Source: Knoxdaviesia capensis
Lineage: Eukaryota; Ascomycota; Sordariomycetes; Microascales; Gondwanamycetaceae
NCBI GenBank assembly: GCA_001510575.1
Contig: LNGK01000004.1
Coordinates: forward strand, 2,536,579-2,600,578
Length of the DNA stretch: 64,000 nucleotides
Reading direction: 5' to 3'
Shown: one piece after another, positions 22,160-32,710 of the stretch
Numbering within the stretch: the stretch's first letter is position 1
Layout of the letters: each line of letters starts with the position of its first letter
The notes under the pieces: model-generated
The model's database searches: none
The model's input: only the letters and a program-made list of their open reading frames with translations
What the model was told of the DNA's origin: nothing
Position numbers and translations under genes: made by a program

Positions 22160-22999
22160 TTACGCAGACGCAGACACACCGCGGGCACCGGCCGGGACAC
22201 CAGTCTGGAAGCCGTTCTTGAAGCGGCGGCCAACATCCTTCAGGTAGCGCATGCGGCCAGTGCCGGTGGTCTTTCTCCGCTTGCCCTTCTCGCTCCAGTT
22301 GTCTATATGGTACAAGAAGAAGGGTTAGTTAAGATAGACTCTATCAATGTCTGTGATCGGGGTGTCGCGGTTGGTCGCGAACAGATCTGCCACCGAGATT
22401 GTCCTCGCAGATGGCAGCAAAGGTGATGTTCTCTCGTCAAATATTCTCTCAGTCGCAGTGGCAGTCCAACAGAATTGAAGTCGCGGGAATCGATCGAAGA
22501 GGAGGCTCCAGATGTTCTTCCTTGGAGGGGTTATCACGTACACTTCCGGGTCTTAGCGGCAGGGTATCCGCACGAGGAGCAGGTGTGCTTCTGGACGTGC
22601 AGAGATCTGCGGCCTGTGGAGGTGCAAAAAAACCACTTGTCAGTATTTCGACGTCGACCATACGAGCACTTTTCCCACCATGTCCCCGCCACACTGTAGT
22701 TTCGTCGATCTCGTTCGCGTGGGATTCCTCGCCGAAATCTAGTTGAACATAAATTCCGGAACAAATCGACGACAACGGACAGAGTTTCGGGGACTGGCGA
22801 GAGACTGAAAACCGGCTTCTGGATGAGGATGTTTACGAACCGCAGCGGCGGCACAGAGTGTGCGACTTGTTGTGGCGCTTGCCAAAGCTCGACGTTCCCT
22901 TGGCTATTCGACAGAGAAAAAGAAGGTCAGTAATTCGAACGCATTCTCTACTTCATGACGGCGGAAGTAGAATCGATAGACAGCAGTTAACATACTCAT
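22160..22999 (-). CDS. RPL37: 60S ribosomal protein eL37
   Basis: Four minus-strand exons: 22999-22996 (only ATGA), 22903-22841, 22613-22542 and 22302-22160; 93 residues. The protein starts MTKGTSSFGKRHNKSH. It has the four zinc-binding cysteines of eL37 in CRRCG and HTCSSCG, continues KTRKYNWSEKGKRRKT and ends with the conserved FKNGFQTGVPAG region. eL37 is a small basic protein buried in the large subunit close to rRNA. No open frame in the region covers it, because three introns split it. The first exon carries only the initiation codon plus one base, common for fungal ribosomal protein genes. Donors are GTATGT, GTTCGT (weak) and GTACGT, and all junctions restore family residues. Confidence 0.93.
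22303..22541 (-). other. RPL37 intron 3
   Basis: 239 bp, donor GTACGT, acceptor ATATAG, phase 1. It restores the Tyr of TRKYNWSEKG. Confidence 0.85.
22614..22840 (-). other. RPL37 intron 2
   Basis: 227 bp, donor GTTCGT (off-consensus at +3), acceptor CCACAG, phase 1. It splits the zinc finger between CRRC and GRRS. Confidence 0.8.
22904..22995 (-). other. RPL37 intron 1
   Basis: 92 bp, donor GTATGT directly after ATGA, acceptor GAATAG, phase 1. Confidence 0.8.
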
Positions 23000-24011
23000 C
23001 TTGGCGGTTGTGCTTGATGATCTTGTTGTGTTGGGTTTGGAGGTTGAAAGATTTTGGGGGGAATGCGAAGACTATCTCAATGTCTCCTCTTACTGTTAGA
23101 AGAAACTTTGGGCGGGCCAAATTGCGAAGCGTAGGGGAAAAAAAAACCTAGGGCTAACTAACCCGCACAGAACTGGGATGACTATGCAGCGCACTTTTTG
23201 CTGCAAGAAAAATAACGTGACTTGTGGGAATTACATTTACGCAGTTTAACCGAATTAGTTCCCGGGATTCTACCGAAAACCAGAGGCCATAAGTATTCAT
23301 ACGACTTTAAAAGTTGTTTCGGGTATGACCCTAAACATATTTCGTCCCGCAATGATGGACGGTGTTGGCAGTCCCACCTCCCAGTTGACGATTCACGATG
23401 GCAGCTCCACTGTTCAAGACATGATAAATTACCCAGATTTATTGAATTTTCATGAATGACTCCAGTTCACCAGAAACAAACGAGGAAGCCAGTGTCCCGC
23501 TATGATCACACGAACACTTAGCCTTCCGCCCTCACGTTCAGCTTTATAGAAGCCGGTCCCCAACCAAACTAAAGAAGAAAAATTACATGTACACCCAAAA
23601 ACAGAAGATGGTAAAGATAAGGAGGAACATAGAACATAGACAGTAAAATAGGAAAGAAGGAAAGACGACCATATCTATAACAGGAACAGAGCACACAAGC
23701 CCCAAAAAACGTACACGTTAACCGGGGATGAATCAATAATGAGAGACAGACAGTACACCTGTTGTCGAGACCATCAGTGAGGTTCCGAGGATAAATCTTA
23801 AAAAATGAGCGGTAGAAAAAACATCGAGGTTCCGACGGCGGCAGGGAAGAAAGAACAAGGGGAAAAAAAGGTAAAATGTGTGCGATATTAAAAACGAGAT
23901 ATATGAGCCGTGGATCTCTCTTTTTACCTGTCAACCAGACTAGAAGATGTCAAGGCGGGTTGAGAGACAGTAGCTCGTCACCGAGTGGAGAAGCACGATA
24001 TGATGGATGGT
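23000..24011. other. eL37 promoter region and GDT1 3' flank
   Basis: A C-rich and AT-mixed upstream region of the eL37 gene is followed by the 3' flank of the Gdt1 gene, which is on the same strand. There is a CTAACTAACCC element at about 23155-23164 and CCCTAAAC at 23329. No further gene is supported. Confidence 0.5.
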
Positions 24012-25757
24012 TCAAGACATAAACTCGTATAGATAGACCAGGCCGAATAGGAGGAAGGTGATGGCACCTCCAATGGTGACTGTGAATCAAAGATATGCAT
24101 GTTAGTGGCTTGAGATAACGGCAAAAGAGATGTGCAGCGGTGGCTTGACTTACCAACTTTCATGCTGACCCGGCCAGCAATGGCACGACCGCCAATAACA
24201 GCGACGGCAGTGCAGATAGAGTGTCCAAGCAGAGCGCCAATCGTCACCCACCAGTAGTCCGGACCAGCGGCCATGGCAATCGTCGCGATCTGGCTGCGGT
24301 CACCCCACTCGCCCAGGAAGGTCATGGTGAAGGTCTGGACCCAGGCCGGGGACAGGAGCAGCGCGCAAAGGTTACCCAAGCCCTGGAGGACGCCAGTCAG
24401 CGATGTTCCGCCACTGCCACCCCGCGACGGGCTGCGCGAAGGCGAGTGAGACGGGGAGCGGGGGGACGAGAAGCGGTTCTTAGGGCGCGACGTCCGACCG
24501 AGACCCATCTCAGCAGCGTAGGCGCTGTTCATAGCTCCGTTCTCCTTCTCGGCAAGCTCGCGCTCGACCTCGTGCATTTCCTCGCCAACGCCCTCATCGG
24601 GGGACATGCCAAGGCCTTCTCTCAGCAGCTTCGCGCCGAACCCAAAGAAGAGGATGGCAGCGAGAATGTTGGTCAGACGCTTGGGGATCAGAGTCGGCAC
24701 AGCATGGCCAAGAACAGCAGATAGGATGGTCATAACAAGCAGGGCGCTGAAGGCGGCAGAGAACACAACCATGCGGTCATGCTTCATAGCCATCAGGGCA
24801 GCAACCAGGAAGGTCTTGTCGCCAATTTCAGCGAAGAGAATCATGGTGAGCGAGAGGGCGAAAGAGTGGAAGGGCTGCATCACGCCCTCGGCCGGCGGGG
24901 GCGGTTTCGAAGAGGTGGGGGTAGAGGTCTTGGGGTTGTGGACGTCAAGATGGTCCTTGCTAGCAGAATCGGGGAGCGGGTTCGTGTGCTCGCGCACAGG
25001 CTCAGGAAGGTCCACAGGTTTCTGTCCGTACAAGCAGCCGTTGTTAGCATATACACACAATCAAGAAGAAAGTACATCCCAAATAGCTTACCTCAAGTCC
25101 ACCGCCGCTAGAGTTCTCGACAACCGCCTGGTCTGTGGGAACAGAGTGGCCGTGGCCAGCATCCTTCATCTTCTCCTCTTCGCTGTGAGGTAGCGGAGGC
25201 ACCTCCTTGGGCATTTCCGGCTTCACCTCCGACTTTTCGCCGGCCTTGGCCTCCTTCTCCTTTCGCTCCTTGTCCTTCTCAGAGACGCCGCCTTCAGTAC
25301 CAGTAGTACCCTCCTTCGGGGGCTTGTGGTGCGGGTCATCCATAACGCCATCATTAGAATCGGGGATCTTCTTGCCGTCGACAACGGTAGGGTCTGCTGG
25401 CCGGCCCTTCAGCGGTGGTAGGTCGTTGTTCTCCTTCTTGTTGTCTTTCTTGGGGTCTGTCGTGTCCACCCAGGGGCCGTTATGGGGCTTTCCGTCCTTG
25501 CCGTCCACTGGAACATGTTTGGCCACAGGGGCAGCGGCAGCCGCAGTGGCAGCATCCTTCGGCTTACCGGCGCCGGCAGGAATATCGATATCGGCGCCCG
25601 AGGCAATGGGGGTTAGCGCATCATCGGCAGCCGGGGGCGCAGCGGCGGCGGGTGCAGCAGCAGCAGCAGCAGCAGGAGGAGGCGCGCCAGCAAGGGCAGC
25701 TGTGAGAGTAGGAAGGGCGAGGAGGAGGATTGACGAATTGCGCGCCGAGATCCTCAT
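24012..25757 (-). CDS. GDT1: Gdt1/TMEM165-type Golgi Mn2+/Ca2+ transporter
   Basis: Three minus-strand exons, 25757-25092, 25021-24154 and 24079-24012; 533 residues. The UPF0016 family signature E-x-G-D-K/R-T/S appears twice, as EIGDKT (about 287) and EWGDRS (about 460), each at the start of a set of three membrane helices in antiparallel halves. The two halves are linked by an acidic then Ser/Arg-rich loop. The last exon adds the final helix, VTIGGAITFLLFGLVYLYEFMS, which only appears after splicing. Family members exchange Mn2+ or Ca2+ for protons in the Golgi and support glycosylation. This copy has a signal-peptide-like start (MRISARNSSILLLALPTLTA) and an unusually long N-terminal extension of about 220 residues, Ala-rich and then Lys/Glu-rich, absent from the 280-residue yeast protein. 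It would face the lumen. Confidence 0.92.
24080..24153 (-). other. GDT1 intron 2
   Basis: 74 bp, donor GTAAGT, acceptor TTCACAG, phase 1. Skipping it would lose the last transmembrane helix. Confidence 0.85.
25022..25091 (-). other. GDT1 intron 1
   Basis: 70 bp, donor GTAAGC, acceptor GGACAG, phase 0, joining GGGLE to KPVDLPE. Confidence 0.85.
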
Positions 25758-28163
25758 CGTGGCGAATGTGTGTTGGAAGAGAGGGTGTTGAGGGTGTTCT
25801 ACGAAATGGAAGGAGGATCAACGGCAGCAATGCGATTGTCGCTGGTTCACTAGGGAAAGACAAGAAAGAGGATAGGAGAGCGTAAATCCAATAGCCCGTT
25901 GAGATTATAAGTTAGGAGGGAATGAAAAGCGCATTCGATTCCGACTCGAGAGGGCACGCGATACGTGATGGGAGCAAATAGCCAGGGTCTGGCAGTGTAT
26001 TGAAGGGCGCGATCGATATAGCAGAGGGATGATCAAGGATGCCGATCGAATGTCGAGGAGATGAAAAAGAGTGAATGAGAGAGGTCCTTCTAACAGCAAG
26101 AAGAGAGCCGATAAGAAAGAAAAATCCGAAGCCAGGAGCACCAGTCAGGTCAAAATGAAGAGAATCAAAAAAGGAGTGAAATGGAAAAGGCGGGCAGCTG
26201 CATTAAAACGGAATAAAATTGCACAAGGTAATAAAAAGGGAGTTGGGGTAAAAAAGTCTGGAATTTCTAAGGTCTCCTCCCCCTTTTGGTAGTGTACACG
26301 TATAATAAGCCCAGCTAAAAACTTTATGCCCAGCAAAGAGCAGCAAAGAAGGAAAAATCGTCGTCAGCGAGGGCGCATCGCGATCTGCAGATGAATCCAC
26401 CGCGGCGCAGCGAGAGAAAGGGGCTACGGATTGGGACGAGACATGTGACTGTGTTCACGTGGACGGCCGCCGAACAGAGACGCGACGTGATTGGCGACTT
26501 CCGAAAACGTGTTTGACGATGGGGGGTATTAGGGTATATTAGGGTTGTGTGTGTCTTGGTTAGGGTTTGGGTTGGATCAGTCTGAGTCCAGCCAGGCACC
26601 CGGATGAACACTGCCCATGGATGGAACGGAATGTTGGATGGATGTATTGGCCCACGATAGTCAATACCATTCGGTTAGCAAAGAGGATGCCCAACATGGA
26701 CACCGCTGTGTCTCACATGGCAGTGAACCGACAAAGTTTTGCCCCGGTGAGCGGACTTTTGTGACGTCACGGCCGAAAGCCACGGGACTCAGTGATGTGG
26801 GTAAAATCTGGATCTGATCTCCTGCAATGCACCACATCAGAACCAAAGACCAGGCCGCTAGTAACAGTACTGCATGAATGCCATATCTTGGAAAACGGTT
26901 GACGTTGTCTCGTGATGTACATTGTACCGCCAACCGGCTCCCTTACAGATACAGACAAGATGCTAGGTCTCGTTCAAGCGGCGCTTAGAGTAGAACGATT
27001 GTGTGGCTTCCAAAATTGCCACGGAAGGCGCCATTCCAGTCGTTGCTGCCGCCTCTGTCTTCAACCGTTTTTAGGGGCAAAACAGTAATCACCACCGGAT
27101 TCCAACGTCCTTTCCTCTCCCTTTCTCTTCTTCCATCATCACATCTTTTTCCCGCTTCATTTCTTTTCAAACGTGTATATATATTACTATTACACTACAT
27201 TCCCAGCATTGCCTGCTGATGCCTAGAATCGCCTGAAATTACCGTGTGTTTTTGCTCTAACATCCCTATCTTCTCCTCATCTGATATCCGCTAACCCCGG
27301 AAGCACCGCCTTTTCCCACGGCCCTGTCACAACTGTTCATACACCTCCCTGTTGATCGGCAAAACATTGCAATACGACCCCTTCTCCAGATAGCTTCAAG
27401 CTCGCTCCCACGTGAAAACCTCCGACTCGCATTTCCCCTCTCCGAACCGCTCTCCGGTGCCTGTTTCAGCAAACGTCACCGCCAACTCTTTCGTGGACGG
27501 GGTGGGTGTCACTGATCAGCCTGCCACTACGTTTACATTTCATCATCACCGGCCATCTGCCCTCTGCAAGACACCACCTGGCACCTTGTGCAGCTCACCG
27601 CTGTCGCTGTGTAGCCCCCTCTTGCATCGGACCCCGGTCGACGGGGCCTTGGCTGCCTTTCGCCTCAACAAGAAACACGGACAGCCGCTGGCTTTTGCGC
27701 AGAGTGTCCCACGCTCTCCACCTGGTCTTCTCCACATAGGGCCCCTGCGCGAATCTTGTGAATCTTGGCAAACGCTGGGTTTCGCCTCTGTTATCTGGTG
27801 TTGTTGATGGGTACACGTGAAATCCGGTCACACTGGTCGTCCTAGCTGGTGGCTTTGGAAGTTACATAAAGGACGCCAGCTGTCCCTCCCGGAAAGAAGG
27901 AGTTGGACCTTTGAAATCTGATCTGTATCTCGCTTCAGACCTTCATCGGCCAATATCCAAGCTCTTCGACCCCGACATCTTCTTGCTGGCTGCTTTCTGC
28001 GCAGCACAGCTCTCTCTGACTTGATCGGCGGATTGCTGCTTATCTTACAGCTTCAACATTCTTTTTCTTTTCTGTCCTTGGGCTTGTCTCATTTCATCTC
28101 CCCCTTACGTATATCCCATTTGATTCCCTCTTGGCCACCTTGGTCGCTTTCCTCGACTATAGG
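25758..28163. other. Divergent intergenic region, GDT1 / MFS
   Basis: 2.4 kb between two divergent starts. It contains several TTAGGG-type elements at about 26525-26572 and a CT-rich stretch at 27105-27160. A second CT-rich stretch at 27900-28120 is the probable leader of the MFS gene. Frames at 27412-27807 overlap one another and match no family known to me. Confidence 0.5.
26525..26575. repeat. Cluster of TTAGGG-type (telobox-like) elements
   Basis: Within 50 bp there are TTAGGGTATA, TTAGGGTTG and TTAGGGTTTGGG. The cluster is about 0.8 kb upstream of the GDT1 start. Confidence 0.6.
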
Positions 28164-30360
28164 ATGACAGAACCGTCTGTGCCTCTCGCTTCCTCTCCAC
28201 CGCCAGCGCCAGCTCCAGCATGGAAGAGGATGCTTGGAATGTCTTCCAACTCTGCCCCAGCGCTAGCTCATAACCCGGAAGGCCACCCCCAACCTGCAAA
28301 ATGGAGCATGGGCGTGTTGAACGACCTGGAGTCTACCGAGGTTCCTGGTGAGTCGACCCCTCTGTATTTTTGTATTAAGGATGCTGTATTTCTTTGATTT
28401 ACATCTAACGTGATTTGTATACAGGATCCGTCTATCTGTTCGCCCCCGAACCCCACCATCACCATCACCACCACCACCACCACCACCATTCGTCAAGCCA
28501 GACGAACGTTTCGCGACAGAGGTCTCACTCACACACCTCTCGAACCTCTCACCACCCACCACCGGCCCCGGTGGATGACAAGAAGAAGACTCGCGATGGA
28601 AAGATTATTCTTGTTCCCCAACCCGATGATTCGGCCAATGATCCTCTCAACTGGCCGACGTGGCGTCGCGATGCTGCCCTGTTGTCTCTGGGCTTCTACT
28701 GCATGGTGGGCGGTGGCATGACTCCGATTCTTGCCGCTGGTTTCACCGATGTGGCCGAAGACTACGACGTCGAACTCGAGTCCGTGGCTCTGACCACCGG
28801 ACTGTATATGCTTGGTCTCGGTCTTGGATCCGTGGTGGTTTCACCTACCGCCATCCAGTATGGAAAGCGGCCGGTGTACCTGATCAGTGCCATCCTTTTC
28901 ATCCTGACTTCGGTGTGGGCTGCGCTGTCCCCAAGCTTCGGATCTCTGATTGCCGCCAGAATCATCCAGGGTATGTCGGTGAGCCCGGTCGAGTGTCTGC
29001 CGTCGGCTACCATTGCCGAGATTTTCTTCCTGCACGAGCGAGCGTTCCGCATTGGAATTTACACGCTGCTGCTGATGGGAGGCAAGAATCTTATTCCTCT
29101 GGTCAGCGCGGTTATCGTGCAGTCGCTGAGCTGGAGATGGGTGTTTTGGTAAGTTGTTCCTGGCCTTTTTGGGCATGGTTCGTTCGGTCTTCAACATCAA
29201 CTAATGAACTTTCACAACTACGTAGGATCGTTGCTATGGTCGTTGGACTATGCATTGTACTTCTGTTCTTCTTCGTCCCCGAAAGTTTCTGGGATCGGGT
29301 GCCTGTTCCGAGACACCCGTCGCCGCTCGATAGCCCAAACTCAACCCCTGGCTCTATGTCAGCAGAGAACCTCCCCATAGAGGAATCAGAGAAGCAACCG
29401 GGAACCGATGGACAAGCCGGGGACGGAATCGCTTCCAGCAGCAAGACCGAGCAATCATTGAGGGAGGCAGTGGAACCGAAGGAGCCGGCCGAGTCGACGC
29501 CAAACCAGACACGGGACAGTGGGGACCTTGAGTCTCTGTCGACTCTGCAGCTCGAGGGCCTCCCGCCATCCCAGCGCTATACCCAGGCGCTGCGCCTGAA
29601 GCCGCAACAACCGTATGAGCAACTCCTGAAGGTCTTCCCGGGCAAGCTGCACCACGACAGCTGGTTCAAGGTGATGCTCCGGCCGTTCGTTCTTTATGCG
29701 TACCCGGCGATTCTGTGGTCTTCGGCCGTGTACGCCTGCTCGGTGGGCTGGCTGATTGTGATTTCCGAGTCGATTGCTGCCATCTACCGCGACCCTGACC
29801 TGTACAACTTCGACGCGCTGCAAACTGGCCTGGTGTACATTTCGCCGTTTGTCGGAGGCATCCTTGGCAGCGCTGTTGCCGGCAAGGTCAGCGATGCGGT
29901 GGTCAAGGTCATGGCCCGGCGCAACGGCGGACTGTACGAGCCCGAGTTCCGGCTAATCATGGCGCTGCCGGTGCTAGTTACCACGGTGATGGGCCTGATT
30001 GGCTTTGGCTGGTCGGCGGAGAAGCGGGACAACTACATGGTGCCGACGGTGTTCTTTGGCGTGGTCTCGTTCGGCTGCTCGCTGGGCTCGACCACGGCTA
30101 TTACGTACTGCGTTGACTCGTACCGCCAGTATGCCGGAGAGGCACTTGTGACGCTCAACTTCAGCAAGAATATCTTCCACGGCCTGGTGTTCAGTCTGTT
30201 TGTGGCGCACTGGCTGTCGGATGACGGGCCGAAGACGGTGTATATCTGGATCGGCATCATCCAGATGATCGTGCTGCTGTTTACCGTGCCGATGTATATT
30301 TTCGGCAAGCGGGCGCGCATGTGGACGGCGCGCAAGAACTTTGTTGACCGTCTTCTGTGA
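28164..30360 (+). CDS. MFS transporter (DHA1-like drug/polyamine type)
   Basis: Three exons, 28164-28347, 28425-29148 and 29226-30360; 680 residues, with good introns (GTGAGT, GTAAGT). The hydrophilic N-terminus contains 12 consecutive His codons at 28454-28489. The first six-helix half holds LGLGSVVVSPTAIQYGKRPVYL and RIIQGMSVSPVECLPSATIAE. After FFFVPESFWDR comes a hydrophilic central loop of about 100 residues. The second half has FRLIMALPV, DSYRQYAGEALVTLNFSKN and ends MYIFGKRARMWTARKNF, blocks shared by a conserved fungal MFS group. It probably exports small molecules by proton antiport at the plasma membrane; the substrate is unknown. It diverges from GDT1 and converges on the Sos7-like gene. 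No biosynthetic genes are nearby. Confidence 0.9.
28348..28424 (+). other. MFS gene intron 1
   Basis: 77 bp, donor GTGAGT, branch CTAAC, acceptor TACAG, phase 1. Confidence 0.85.
28454..28489 (+). repeat. CAC/CAT repeat encoding 12 histidines
   Basis: An in-frame trinucleotide tract in the N-terminus of the MFS transporter. Confidence 0.9.
29149..29225 (+). other. MFS gene intron 2
   Basis: 77 bp, donor GTAAGT, branch CTAAT-like, acceptor CGTAG, phase 2. It restores the Trp of WRWVFW. Confidence 0.85.
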
Positions 30361-30845
30361 GGTGCATGGTTTTCTCAGCGTTGAAGTGTCTTGACAAGCG
30401 CTTGGTTTCTTTCATTTTCTTCTTATCGTTGGGCACTTCGTTTGTTTGTTTCTTGCTTTTTTGGCTTGCGTACACCCAGTCAGTCACCTGGGAGGGCTTC
30501 ACTTGTTGCATTTTGGCTGTCGAGATTATATTACGACGTAGACCATAGGTCGCCGATGCTGTGTGGGAGAAGCACAATTTGAGAAGGATTTGTTTTTGGA
30601 ATTGGACAATAATATACTTGATATCATTTGAGCTGGAGCCTCCGTTGCCTTAACACCCCACACCGTCTAAAAGGAAACGATATATCATGAGAAACACTAT
30701 GCTTTGCCCCGGAAAAGGGCCATACAATCATACATCGTAGCCGGAGAAAACACCAAACGCCAGAAGTATCTCCCAAACCAAACCAAGCTCCAGCCGAGAC
30801 TCCGGTTCCCAGACATAACCCATCAAAACACCCAAGTCGGGCCAA
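30361..30845. other. Convergent 3' intergenic region
   Basis: It separates the 3' ends of the MFS gene (+) and the Sos7-like gene (-). No coding signal is seen. Confidence 0.6.
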
Positions 30846-31805
30846 TCAATCATCCTGCACATCGAGAGCTAACTTCAACACCGTCTCATTCGCGCGCCAC
30901 CACCGTCCCCGCTCCTCCAGATCATCTTCCACACCACCCAGAGCAGCCTCCTTCCTCCGGCGGGCTTCTTTCGCTGCTGCCACCGACGTGGAGCGTTTGG
31001 CCGTCAGCGGCTGCAGCTCCGCTTGCAAGCGCTCGAGCTCCTTACGCTTACGGGGCAAACGAGCGCGCAGGGCCTCCAGCTCGCGGTCCAGCGCGGCGCG
31101 GCGGGCGCGGCGGTCATCGACGAGGCGGAGGGTGGGTTCGAGCGGCAGTGCGAGCTCGGGCGGGCGGCCGTTGCAGGCGGCGTCGCGGGCCACGCGCAGG
31201 GCGGCGATATCGGCGTCGAGGCGGGCGGTGAGGGCGGGCAGGTCGCGCAGGTGGGCGGTGTCGAGGGTGAGGGCGGCGTGGCGGCGGGCGAGGTCGCGGG
31301 CGCGCGCGTCGAGCGTGGCGACGGCGTCGGCGACGGCGAGCTTGAGGGCCTTGAGCTGGGCCTTGGCGGCAAGGTTGGCCTTCTCGAGGGCGAGGTTGTC
31401 CATGGGCGACACGATCAGCGGCGGGTCGCCGACGATGGCGCGGATGAACTTCTCTTTGGTGACCTGCTCGACGTACGAGAAGCGGAGCTTGGCGAAGAGC
31501 TCGCGGTAGTGCGCGAGGTCGGCGTCGAGGCTGGCGGGCGTCGGCGCGTCGAGCGAGACGTTGGACGCGTCGGACACGCGCGGCCCGCTGCCGGAGGCCG
31601 ACTCCGCGGCGGTGGCGGCGGCGGCTGCGGCGGCTGCGGAGGTGATGGGCTCGCTGAAGCGGATGATGCTGAGCTCGTGCGACTCGAGGGATTCGAGCTC
31701 CGAGAGGATCGCGTCGATCGAGGCTGGGCTGGGTGCCACTGGGGCTGCGGAGGATGCCCGGGTGGATGGGCGGGACCCCGACGTTGACTTCTTTTTTTGA
31801 GGCAT
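30846..31805 (-). CDS. Sos7-like kinetochore protein
   Basis: An intronless 319-residue protein from the ATG at 31805 (MPQKKKSTSGSRPS). After a Ser/Ala-rich N-terminus, residues about 92-135 read HYRELFAKLRFSYVEQVTKE followed by KFIRAIVGDPPLIV, the most conserved part of the Sos7 family. From about 136 to 310 it is a long Leu/Ala/Arg-rich coiled coil. In fission yeast Sos7 pairs with Spc7 (KNL1), and Kre28 is the budding-yeast counterpart. It helps link the outer kinetochore to microtubules and the checkpoint. The coiled coil is extremely Ala- and Arg-rich, reflecting local GC content, which produces long antisense frames that should be ignored. An upstream in-frame ATG at 31856 would add 17 residues; the 31805 start gives the more usual basic N-terminus. 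Confidence 0.8.
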   Translation of the reverse strand: MPQKKKSTSGSRPSTRASSAAPVAPSPASIDAILSELESLESHELSIIRFSEPITSAAAAAAAATAAESASGSGPRVSDASNVSLDAPTPASLDADLAHYRELFAKLRFSYVEQVTKEKFIRAIVGDPPLIVSPMDNLALEKANLAAKAQLKALKLAVADAVATLDARARDLARRHAALTLDTAHLRDLPALTARLDADIAALRVARDAACNGRPPELALPLEPTLRLVDDRRARRAALDRELEALRARLPRKRKELERLQAELQPLTAKRSTSVAAAKEARRRKEAALGGVEDDLEERGRWWRANETVLKLALDVQDD

Positions 31806-32710
31806 GGTGATGAGCTGTGGTAGTATGTAGAGAGTGTGTGTATAGACAGGCGTCAAATGTAGGAGAAGGCAGAATCGGGCGGCTGGAGGGGTTGTTGTGG
31901 TCTCGTGGGCAGATTGTCGTGGGGTTGCGATGTGTTTGGTTGCTTAGGGTTTAAGTATGGAAATGAAATTTCAAAGTGCATGTTTACTTTCGTTCCCGTC
32001 CGGGACTAGCGTGTTTCGGGATACTCCTATCGAAAAAGCGGTGAGTCAATCTGCCAATCTTATCGGCGCTATCGCGGGGCGGTGACACCCGGCAGAAAGC
32101 CCAAAATCTAGACTCAGCATCGATGATCCGATAATAATCTTCCAGACAGGCGATTTTGGCGATCTAGAATTGATCTTGGAATTCGTACCTTTCATTCTTC
32201 CCCTTCCTTTTTCCTAGCAGAACCACAAAAACATCGAATTCCGCTTGTTAATTGCCAGATTGCATCTGCATTTACATCATGTTTAGCTCATTGCAGGTCA
32301 CTTTTGGCTGTCGAAGATTTATTTGTGGACCGGCTATGTCAGTGCGCTATTGATGTTCCACTCTCGGGGTTTTTTTGCACCCTCGCTTTTCGTTTTCCTC
32401 GAGAATCCTGACTATGTTTCTGTGGTTCTGGGGTAAAAGAGAGAAAAAAAAACCCCAAATAAACAGCCGCTGAGCATACCATGTCCGGCTTTTATAGCCG
32501 AATCCGTCTGTCGTTTGGTTTCTATGCGGTTGAGGGGCCTTAACGGGTGCTTGACATATTTTGCTTGGTCTCTTTCTTTTGGATTGTGTCCCTCCCATAA
32601 TTCCGCGATCCGTTCCGCGATTCCTCCTCTGCTGATTTCTCTGGGTTACACCCTCCTTTCCTCTTTCTCTGTTTCCCCCATCCTCTCTGTTACCCGAAAA
32701 TACTCCCGTC
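31806..32710. other. Divergent intergenic region
   Basis: A shared upstream region for the Sos7-like (-) and RS/His-rich (+) genes. It has a TTAGGGTTTAA telobox at about 31943-31953 and a CT-rich leader at 32600-32710. Confidence 0.6.
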
